Source: Camellia lanceoleosa (taxonomy: Eukaryota > Streptophyta > Magnoliopsida > Ericales > Theaceae). From it: 64,000 bases of DNA. A model generated the notes under the pieces. It did not search any database. It saw nothing but the letters and a program-made list of their open reading frames with translations, and was not told where the DNA came from. Where the stretch lies: NCBI GenBank assembly GCA_025200525.1, contig CM045770.1, forward strand, positions 123,605,429 through 123,669,428, given 5' to 3'. Position 1 is the first letter of the stretch. Every line of letters starts with the position of its first letter. Made by a program: the position numbers and the translations under genes. Below, piece after piece: positions 56,150-64,000 of the stretch.

Positions 56150-56295
56150 AAATAAGGAGAAAAAGAAAAGAAAAGAAAATAAAATGAAAAAAAATGAATT
56201 ATAAATGAAATCACAAATTTTATTTCTTATAAGGGCAAAAAGGACATTACACATCAAAAAACTATTTTACAGCTTATTCAACCAAACACTACTCT

Positions 56296-56702
56296 GCTGA
56301 TTAAATCTATAATCTCACAGCTACACTAAACAGGTTAACAACTTATGTTTAAAGCTATAATTTATAATTTGTTAAGTCATAATCTATAATCACTTTCCCA
56401 CAATTACACTAAACAAGGCCTATGTTCCTTCTCCTTGTGGCCAATCCTTAAACCTATGGAGACTTGTCCCTATGATTCAAGTTGTACAAGCATATACATA
56501 TTGAGGGATGATTCGGGCATCGAATAGAAAGTGTTTGATAATCAAATTCAGCATTTAAAATTGAATGTATTAAATAATAATTAATTAAATTAAGTACCTT
56601 TTAAAATGTAAATTAAATTTTAGAAAAAAATTTAAGTCATATGAAATTTATTTAATTATGATTAAATTTATAAATACTAAACACAAGTATCAATATACAC
56701 TA
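56296..56702. other. AT-rich spacer, no gene
   Basis: 56300-56420 contains CACACAGCTACACTAAAC-like words occurring twice in decayed form, possibly a MITE end. The rest is AT-rich. Confidence 0.4.
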
Positions 56703-57136
56703 TTACAAAATCACCACTATCATCACCACCACCATCATACCATCGTCACCGTTACCACCATTATACCATCGTCACCACTACCACTGCCACTTCTACTACT
56801 ACCATCACCACCTTAATCACCATTATTATTGTTGGTATTGTTTTATTATCACTATAATTATTACCACCACCACCACCACCACGATGCTACCACTACCAGT
56901 ACTGCCAGCACCATGCCACGGCCCTCACTACTACAACCTTTATTACCATTTTTATTTTTCCATAAGCACCACCATTATTTTACAATCACCACCATCGCTA
57001 CTGCTACCACTACTACCATGTTGCTGCCACCGCCTTTGCCACCGCCATCTCCACCGCTACCATTACCGCTACCTCTACCTCTACCGCTACCATCATCATA
57101 ACATCACCATCACCACAACCACAACCATCACAATAT
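56703..57136 (+). repeat. Second CCA/CCN trinucleotide-rich tract
   Basis: Imperfect CCA/CAC/ACC and CTACCG triplets over about 430 bp, with a strong strand asymmetry in G. Overlapping His/Pro/Thr-rich ORFs are by-products of the triplet repeat. Confidence 0.85.
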
Positions 57137-57489
57137 AAAAATTGAAATATACAATTTGAAAATAATACATTTCAAATTTGATCTTATATATATTTAAAAA
57201 CTTTTTTTTAGTTCAATACTTCAATTTTTATCAAATAATTTTTTAGTTTAAAAAATTTCAATACTAATTTTTAATTTTTAAGTTTTAACTTTATTAATCA
57301 TCACCTTATTTAGTGGCTTATTGATTTTTTTTATTTATAAAATTACGTAAAAAAATAAAGAAATGATTTGATAACTTATTGTTAGACTTATTTATTTTGA
57401 TGATTTATTTAATTTATTTGAAAGAGAAAAATAGAATCAAAATTTATTTTGTCCCATTATTTCTCACCTAAACTTTTATCCTAAATGTT
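57137..57489. other. AT-rich DNA, no gene
   Basis: Nothing beyond A/T runs. Confidence 0.5.
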
Positions 57490-58519
57490 GTTTGAATGTA
57501 TTTAATATTTGCTTAAATCAGGAGTTCATTTCAACCCAAAAATAATACCCAAACCAGAGGTTCAAACAGCCCAGCACAGCAACAGGCCAAAAGGTTCAAG
57601 TGGAAGATATTAAAATTAGTAATGATCTTGTCTTCCACAAGTTCAAAGTAGTAATGATGGAGTGGAAGATATTCAAATGAATTCAAATGAATACGACGGC
57701 TATTCTTTAAAAGAGTTGTTCCAAGATCCAAGTCTTGTCTCCCACAAGTTAAAAGTAGTAATGATGGAGTGAAATATATTCAAATGAATATAACGGCTAT
57801 AAGTTTCATTTTATCTACCAAAGCCTCTGTTATGAACAATTTACAAAAACCTTATACAAGTTACAGAACCCAGAAAGCATTCCTTGATCAAAAATCATTC
57901 TCATCTTTTCTTGAAAAATTCTTTGAGAAGTGTTCTTCAATTTTTGTTTACACCCTCTTTCAGAAATTATATACTAAGACGTATAGCTTTAAGCCTATCT
58001 TTCTTGTGTGAGGTTTACAGGAAAACCAGAGCTTCATTTTTATATCTATCTTTAAGAGATAATTTTTGTAGCTTTCTATGAAAGCAAAAACACTTTCTTT
58101 TCAACCTTGTAAGAGTGGAGTACACTCAATGTTCTTGACTTAGAAAGTCTGTGTAAAATCTGTGGAGGATTGCTCTATTTGTGAAAAGCTTGCTAGCACC
58201 CTGTGAAGCTAGATTATAGTGGAAAATCTCAAGTGAAGCTTGAGGAGTGGACGTATGCCGAGTTGAAGCCAAACCACTATAAATTTGTTTGCCTCTCTCT
58301 TCCTTATCTCTTTATTTTATTTAAATTGACATAACTATATTTCACATTTTCACTGTGCTAAAATCATTAACTGACCTAATTTTTAGAACACTTGTTTTAA
58401 TTATTTTTATTTCATTAACTATATTTATCTATTGTGCTAATCATAATTTTTATTAGGGTATTATTACTTTTATTTGTAAAAACCTAATTCACCCCTCTTA
58501 AGTTGTCTTTTGGGTAACA
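57490..58519 (+). mobile_element. Probable solo LTR of a Ty1/copia element
   Basis: The right end resembles plant copia LTR R-U5 regions: CACTATAAATTTGTTTGCC, then TTCACCCCTCTTAAGTTGTC and TTTTGGGTAACA, ending CA at 58519. No primer-binding site follows, so it is not attached to an internal domain. A duplicated segment of about 95 bp (57625-57705 and 57730-57800, both with AGTAGTAATGATGGAGTG) lies in the left part. The left border is uncertain. Confidence 0.45.
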
Positions 58520-59264
58520 GTTATAATAAATAACACAATAAATAACTTATTTTGGTGTACCTAAACCATCCTTGAATCTCAAGATCAAGCCTATTGGGAC
58601 AAAAAGGTTTGGAGAAAAAAGCAGAAGGCATTTAATAGGCTTTTGAACATTTAAATATTAAAAAAAAAAAGTCTAATTATTGGACATAAATGAAAAATCA
58701 GCTTTTTTAATTTTTTTAGCTTTTTTACACAAAAAAAAGTCACAAAAAGTCAATTTTTTTAGCCAAAAAAGTCACTAAAAGCCAAAAATGTCAAAAAAAA
58801 TCAACTTTTTACCAATTTTTCAAAACACCACATAGTTACTTTATTGTAAATGATTTTTTTAAAAATGATTTTTAATCATTATAAAGATCTTCATATGAGC
58901 AATGAATTTGTGCAAATGAATGTTAGAAGGGTTATTTTATTGTATGCGATTTTTCTTATAAGATTTGTTATCATTATTAGTACCTTCATATGAACAAAGA
59001 AATTTGTGCAACTGAAAGTAAAAAAATTGTTGCATGAAACAAACCAACAATGCTAATTTGTTTGCCATTCCCTAAGATATTAATTACAAAAATAAAAATA
59101 AATTATATCAAATTAGATAATTATAATGGGGCATTTATTCATAAATTCTTTTTCAGCTACTTATATTTTATTTAATCTAAATTATTTTATTATATCTTAA
59201 TAAGTCTTATGGATTACATAGTTGTTGGCTGTATAATTTGTAAAAGCTAATCACAATTTAACAT
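58520..59264. other. AT-rich DNA with MITE-like AAAAAGTCA words, no gene
   Basis: 58660-58830 is rich in AAAAAGTCACAAAAAGTCAA-type words as in the hAT-like MITEs, but clean termini were not found. Two related words (ATGAACAAAG/ATGAGCAATG plus TTTGTGCAA) near 58895 and 58995 indicate a small internal duplication of about 95 bp. Confidence 0.45.
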
Positions 59265-59978
59265 GTAGCACGAAGAGGGCAATTTGAGGAAGTTAATACA
59301 AGTTGCTAACCAAATTCAGACGCGTGGCAGTTCATATTGGTAATAATGGATCTGCATAGCACTGAAACAATCGAAGGAGACAAGATGTTGTGGCCTAACG
59401 GTTACTCACAAAGTTTAAATTCAAAATCAGGAGGGAAGGCTAACTGCAAGAGTGGCGTAGTGGGCCTGACTGCGAGAGAGTATGTTTAGCAATCATAGGA
59501 GGACATTTCGACGATTGGAAGCCCACTTCAACGGTTATCGTTGAAGAGTATAAATAGCAGAGAAGGCCTCAATATGAAGTCCCCAGGCTCAGATAAAAAA
59601 ACCAGTTTATTTTACTTCATTTGCTTTCCAGTTTTACAGTTCTTTACATTTATGCACTTCAATTCCTATACTGCATTTCATTTCCTAGGAGTAGTTTCAA
59701 ATAGTTTGTTGTTGTGAACCTCTACGAGGCTGGGTCAAATTATTATAAGTTTTCATTTACTTAATGAAATTCAGATTCTGAAATTGTTCTTCAGTCGTTG
59801 TTATTTACTAATTTCTCCTAAACAAGTCACCAGTAAAAGTCCTCTTCATTGAGGCTGAGAGAACTATAACACAATCGTCTGATAATTGGTTGGCAATTAA
59901 TATTCAGTAAGAACTAATTGATCCTTCCTAGCACGCTTAAAATTACCTTATTAACCTTCGAAAGCCAAAAAGCCAACA
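59265..59978 (+). mobile_element. 5' LTR of forward Ty3/gypsy element (left border approximate)
   Basis: This precedes a primer-binding site and gag. A TATA box TATAAATAG lies at 59549-59557 (GAGTATAAATAGCAGAG). The sequence between it and 59978 has the GC-poor, stop-rich look of R-U5 and ends AAGCCAACA. The left border (TGTAGCACG) is tentative because the 3' LTR lies outside the window. Confidence 0.6.
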
Positions 59979-59985
59979 TATATTC

Positions 59986-60004
59986 TCGGCATACCCAGTG
60001 GGGC
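59986..60004 (+). other. Primer-binding site of the forward gypsy element
   Basis: TCGGCATACCCAGTGGGGC lies a few bases after the presumed LTR end and just before gag. It is a variant of the sites at 21912-21931 and 42368-42386. Confidence 0.65.
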
Positions 60005-60010
60005 ACTAAA

Positions 60011-60930
60011 ATGGCTAGACATAGGAGACAAGGAGAAAGTAAACGCCTGGAAGAAGGTGTGGAGGGAGAGGTAGAAGTACCTAATCCAGAGGATAATATG
60101 ATAACACATCCTGTGGAAGCACCTATCTCATCAGAACCTGTGGTCGAACAGCCCAGCACCTCAGAGCATGCACCATATGTTTAAAATATTGGACGAGGCC
60201 ATGGAATTGGATCATTCACTGTTCTTTCTCCCCATCCAATGAATCCGTGGGGAGGCTTGGTAGATGCCATGGGACAGCAATTAATGTATACAATAGAAAG
60301 ATGGGCAACATCCTTCATGGATCGAATGAATTCCTATAAACCAACGGTCATAAGGCATATGGAGGAAAATTCAAATGTTCTTCAGCAAAGATTGGCTAGA
60401 GATAAGTAACCTATGCAGATTAATGGACATACTAATGGTCAGAATAGTAATCAAAATTATGAAAGACCGTCACCTGTACCTTAGTCATGGTATGAGCCTC
60501 TTCCGACGCCTTTGGTAATCAAAATGTCTCATTATCTAACAGCGAAGCCATACAAATTAGTAGATCTGGGCCAACACAAGAAAATTGTATGAGAATGTTT
60601 TCAAATCCCATATTCAAAACCATGCCTGGTACAAAGGGATTCACTAACCCTCTGTTCAAATTCACACCTGGGGGGTTGGAAAGGTTTCTTGCTGCTGGGA
60701 GAGAAACAACACATGTTCCTCTTATTGCAGCACCTTTCGCAGGTCTTTTCACAGGACAAGCTTAGAGAGGTCAACCATACCCTTAACAGTAGCCAGTACC
60801 ATAGGGACAGCCAGTCCCAAATACACCTCCTTACGGACCAAGAGGACCTCAAGCATATAGGATTCCACCAAACCCTGTGTTTATTCCTCCAATAGTAGTC
60901 CAACAAGCACAGAATATGGTTCCCAGGGAC
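60011..60930 (+). pseudogene. Gypsy gag, N-terminal part, interrupted
   Basis: The ATG at 60011 directly follows the primer site and opens MARHRRQGESKRLEEGVEGE, a basic then acidic leader. The frame stops at 60182 and further stops follow. Readable blocks are PMNPWGGLVDAMGQQLMYTI and MNSYKPTVIRHMEENSNVLQ. From about 60877 coding continues in another frame. It is a dead copy, or one with several sequence errors. Confidence 0.7.
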
Positions 60931-62268
60931 CAAATTGCTGATATTGTCAGAGAAATGTGTGGACCTATGGCTCGAGGGGTTCAGACTCCAGTATATAGGA
61001 AGCCATACCCAGAATGGGTGGATACAGTGTATGAATACCTAACGGAGTTTAGAATACTAGACTTTGCTCTCTTTTATGGAAATGAAAACTAGTCAATAGT
61101 AGAACACATTGCCAAGTTCGCAGGCCAATTTAGTGAATTTACCAATAATGATTATATGAAGTTAAGACTCTTTCCAAATTCTTTAACTGGGGCAACCTTT
61201 GTATGGTATATTAACCTTACACCTAGTTCTATCCAAACTTGGCAACAAATAGAGGACGCATTTCATGCCCAATTCTTCCAAACAGAGCTTGAAGTTTCCA
61301 TGGAAGATTTGGCAAGGTTGAGCCAAAGGCCTGATGAGAAGGCTGCTCAATTTATTGCCAGATTCAAAAGGGCACGAAACAAGTGTTGGGACATTCTACC
61401 AGAGCCTAAATTTGTGAGATTGACTCAAAATGGTTTAGAATTTAGGCTTCAAAAGAAATTCGATTCAACTAAGTTTCAAGACTTAGTGGAGTTAACCTAT
61501 AAGGTGTCTAGATATGAATCTTTACTTGAGGAAGAGCAGGATCGAAGTAATGTATCATATAAGACTTATTATAAAGATCCTAATTATGAAAATGATGCAA
61601 CAGAAATTGTAGGGAAAGAGCCTATGACCTGTGAGGCGTTAATTCAGAAAAACACCACAATAGACTGGCAATTTAAAAAGAAAGACCTTCATAGGAAGTA
61701 TTCTTTTGATTTAACAAAAGCATATGACATTTTTGATCATTTGCTTGCAGCAAATTTCCTAAAGTTACCAAAGGGAGTTAAGATCCCTACCCCAGAAGAA
61801 CTTAAAGGGAAAATGTACTGTAAATGGCATAATTCTTGGTCTCATTCAACTAAAAACTGTATTGTTTTTCGGGATAGGATCCAAGAATATATTCGAAAGG
61901 GGAGTTTAAAGTTCCCAGCCAAAGTAAAGAAAGCTATTGGGATTGACACTAACCTATTCCCAGATATTGGGGAAGTTACAACCAATGTTGGCGTGCCAGA
62001 TTTCCAAAACCTATCCTTGAAAGAATTGGAGGAGGTTAATGTGCAGATGCATGTTGTCAGCCAGACTGCTTTCAAGAAGGATACCAATAGTTCACCAGCA
62101 AATGGACAGAGCTTTGCAGACCAAATGGATGACTCTAGTAAGGAAGTGCTGGATAATGACTCTCTTGAAGCAGTTGTCATGCAAAGGATGTGTCCCAACT
62201 GCAAGTTAAGTTACAAATGGTTGAAAGGGCTCAAAATTAATGGAAAACAGTATTACAAGGATGTATAG
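60877..62268 (+). pseudogene. Gypsy gag, capsid (Retrotrans_gag) region
   Basis: Open from 60877 with one stop (TAG 61090-61092), then 61156-62268 uninterrupted. It contains the retrotransposon gag core LTGATFVWYINLTPSSIQTW, then FHAQFF, EVSMEDLARLSQRPDEKAAQ and FIARFKRARNKC (residues 12-80 of the 370-aa frame). A C-x2-H-type relic sits in YCKWHNSWSHSTKNC (about residue 220). This protein builds the particle around element RNA. The stop at 62266-62268 is followed by more gag-pol reading in the same frame. Ty3/gypsy is certain from the protease that follows; a Tat-like lineage is only a guess. Confidence 0.85.
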
Positions 62269-62421
62269 AGACACCCTAAGTCAACCAATACCTATAACAA
62301 GAGGCCATACCCAACTGGTCCCAGACAACAGCTATTCTTGGCTGGACCACTAGCCACTGGAATACATTTGAAGGGTAAGAGACCTTTGCATGAGTTCAGA
62401 CCACCTAATTACTACAGGATG

Positions 62422-62600
62422 TAAGGCAATTATCCTAAGAAAAGGCCTGAATTAGGCTCAAGTCAAGGAATCAGAGTCAGTAATTAGCCTCCAAAGTCAA
62501 ATTCGAACAAGAGGTAAGGCAATTATCCTGAAAGAAGGCCCGAATTAGGCTCAAGACAAGGTTTCAGAGCTAGTGAATGGCCTCAAAAGCTAGCTTCAAA
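62422..62600 (+). repeat. 93-bp tandem duplication in the gypsy reading frame
   Basis: TAAGGCAATTATCCT, then AGGCCTGAATTAGGCTCAAG, recur 93 bases later (62422 and 62515). In frame they encode GNYPKKRPELGSSQG and GNYPERRPELGSRQG, each preceded by a stop. The duplication therefore copied one stop codon. Confidence 0.85.
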
Positions 62601-62601
62601 G

Positions 62602-63459
62602 GTGGTTTCAAAGATTGGGAAAGCAAGTTTAGCTACTGAATTAGTGAGTTCATGGGTACTGGGGGTGCCAGACTGGTTTGTCATGCAGAACAAGCCTAAG
62701 GAAATACTTGCACAGAGAAGTATCTTTGGAGACCAGGGTAGAATGATTAAACCTCCCTTGGTGGCTCCAAATAATTGGGTATTACTTAAGCACCCAAAAT
62801 CAAAGGAACCAGATATGGTTCCAGTAATCTCTAGGTCTCAAAGGAGAAAGATCCAGCGAAGGTACACCCTATACCAAAAGGATCTAAAGGAAAGTGGAGA
62901 GAGTTCTTCATTGGCCCAGTCAAAAGGCCATACACAGGAGAGAGAAAATCCAAAATTGGCTCCTCAGAACAAAAGAAGTGTCAATAGAGAGCAGTTGGCT
63001 AAGGTTCATAATGAACTGAAAGCCAAGAAAAGATCCAGCTTAGCAGGTCTTGAAAAGGCCTTGATGGAAAGCAACAGTGAGACAGAAGGAGAAGTCGAAC
63101 TAGGCCAAAGGAAAGAAATCGTTGAAGATGATATGTTTGAAGCCTTCATGGGTGAACAAATCTTTTTGGTCGAAAAGCCAACAGGAACAGACCACAAACG
63201 AGTTGATTCGAAGGAAGTCAGTAGTATTGAAGTACCAGAGTGCAACATGGAGGATGCTTCCAAAATAACTGAACAAGTTAGTTTGGAAAAGAAACAAATG
63301 CAGCCAGCAGTTCAGTTTGGCTTATTTCCTCCAGTGTCAGTAAACATGGTATACATATATATATATTGCCACAGGAGTTCCAGGCTGAAGATGGAGACAA
63401 AGAAGGTCAGGAAGATGACCCTATTCCAATTTCTAGTGAAGATTCACAGGTTAGCATGA
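62602..63459 (+). pseudogene. Gypsy gag-pol linker region
   Basis: Same frame as the capsid part, 285 codons. It is charged and low in hydrophobics, with SLEKALMESNSETEGEVELGQ-like acidic stretches and no clear enzyme motif, as expected for the variable part between nucleocapsid and protease. The true frame leaves it at a (TA)n run at 63352-63366; the last 30 or so codons are out of frame. Confidence 0.7.
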
Positions 63460-64000
63460 TTCAAGATGAGTTTGAAGTGGCCATACTAATGGAAACGGAA
63501 GATGAAAGTGAAGAGGTAAGTATTAATCTCTCGTATCCCTTCAAGTATCCTAGAACATCCATGATGCAACATGTTAAGCCCTTGTATATCAAGGCTTATT
63601 TCGATGAGATACAATTGAACAGGGTGTTAGTGGATAATGCAGCAATGAACCTGCTTTCGAAGTCTTCTTTGAAGAAATTGGGAAAAAGAAACCCCAGATT
63701 AATCCCAACCAGCACAACCATTGCTGGCTTCGCTGGGGATAAGCAGATGGCTCGGGGTATCTTGCCCATCAACTTGAGTGTGAGAACCAGAGATTGCATG
63801 ACAGCATTCTTTGTTATAGATAGTAATGCCAAGTATAATGCTTTACTTGGTAGGGATTGGATTCACACCAACAAATGTGTGCCTTCCTCCCTACATCAGA
63901 AGATAATGATGGCCCTATACAATGGAGAGATAGAGAAGATCAATGTAGACCCTCAACCCTTTATCGCTTATGCTGACTTTGCAGAGGCTAAGTTGTATAC
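63366..64000 (+). pseudogene. Gypsy aspartic protease region, continues past the window edge
   Basis: Open without a stop to position 64000. It reads LPQEFQAEDGDKEGQEDDP, then HVKPLYIKAYFDEIQLNRVL, VDNAAMNLLSKSSLKKLG, YNALLGRDWIHTNKCVPSSL and HQKIMMALYNGEIEKI. VDNAAMN occupies the place of the retroelement protease active site, usually VD-x-G-A, with the catalytic Asp kept. LLGRDWIH is a hallmark of plant Ty3/gypsy proteases. RT would follow to the right. It is joined to gag by a frame change at the TA run. Confidence 0.85.

Larger units (their letters stand above)
54771..56295. mobile_element. Possible TIR element containing simple repeats and a nested MITE
   Basis: GAGGGGTGTTTGGTCTAGC at the left and GCTTATTCAACCAAACACTA at the right pair as imperfect inverted ends about 1.5 kb apart. 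Inside are a MITE (55031-55247), long (CT)n and (GA)n tracts, and a GC-richer part (55310-55760) with repeated AGTGACGATC words and AAACCCTAGC. The GC-richer part looks like captured gene 5' UTR. No transposase. Confidence 0.35.

Noticed and set aside
56829..57138. His/Leu/Pro-rich ORFs in the second CCA tract
   Set aside because: Same reason: low-complexity by-product of a triplet repeat.
57769..58081. 80- and 65-codon ORFs in the probable solo LTR
   Set aside because: Overlapping frames in LTR sequence. No conserved protein recognised.
59390..59440. Possible SINE head (GTGGCCTAACGGTTAC)
   Set aside because: A-box-like word, but no convincing B box, tail or target duplication. It lies inside the gypsy LTR.
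1..64000. tRNA or rRNA genes
   Set aside because: None seen. The only tRNA-like boxes belong to the SINE at 45941-46098.

Overview
This window is nuclear DNA of a flowering plant, most probably a eudicot. It is very AT-rich and crowded with poly(A)/poly(T) runs, (GA)n, (TA)n and CCA-type microsatellites, LTR retrotransposon remnants, MITEs and SINEs. Its best gene is a multi-exon coiled-coil NBS-LRR (CNL) disease-resistance gene with plant GT-AG introns. There are no bacterial-type operons, tRNA or rRNA genes or CRISPR arrays. I cannot name the species.

Layout. 1-686 is a partial copy of a repeat that reappears further right. 690-2316 is a long inverted-repeat element with a 391-bp Mutator-type MITE in its left arm. 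2828-19740 is a head-to-tail tandem duplication (units 2828-11486 and 11487-19740). Each unit holds AT-rich DNA, a probable Ty3/gypsy LTR block and part of a decayed, reverse-strand Ty1/copia polyprotein. The copia element runs on unduplicated to its gag start at 21222. 21663-22097 is the 5' end of a reverse-strand gypsy element. 22098-26420 is MITE-rich and includes a probable Pack-MULE (23833-25059) carrying a histone H3 tail fragment and a tandem array of palindromes.

26423-43814 is the CNL locus. Exon 1 (977 codons) encodes the CC, NB-ARC and first LRRs. Exons 2 and 3 encode more LRRs, and exon 3 carries a frameshift and a stop. A plausible last exon lies at 43692-43814, beyond a 9.8-kb intron that holds a nest of two LTR retroelements (35546-42929). 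Intron 1 also carries transposons.

43820-53420 holds a CCA-rich array, two reverse-oriented retroposons with clear target-site duplications, a reverse-strand HAD-hydrolase (HDHD3-like) pseudogene (46715-49222), a cluster of MITEs, and a TATA box with a short organelle-targeting-like first exon (53151-53339). 53420-59260 is non-genic: a TIR element with simple repeats, a second CCA-rich array and a probable solo copia LTR. 59265-64000 is the 5' part of a forward Ty3/gypsy element (LTR, PBS, interrupted gag, protease) that runs off the right edge.

Functional reading. Only the CNL gene looks like a host gene of known job, an intracellular immune receptor, and even that copy is probably truncated. 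The rest is mainly a record of transposon insertion, gene-fragment capture and tandem duplication. All coordinates come from reading the sequence by eye. Boundaries marked approximate may shift by tens of bases.
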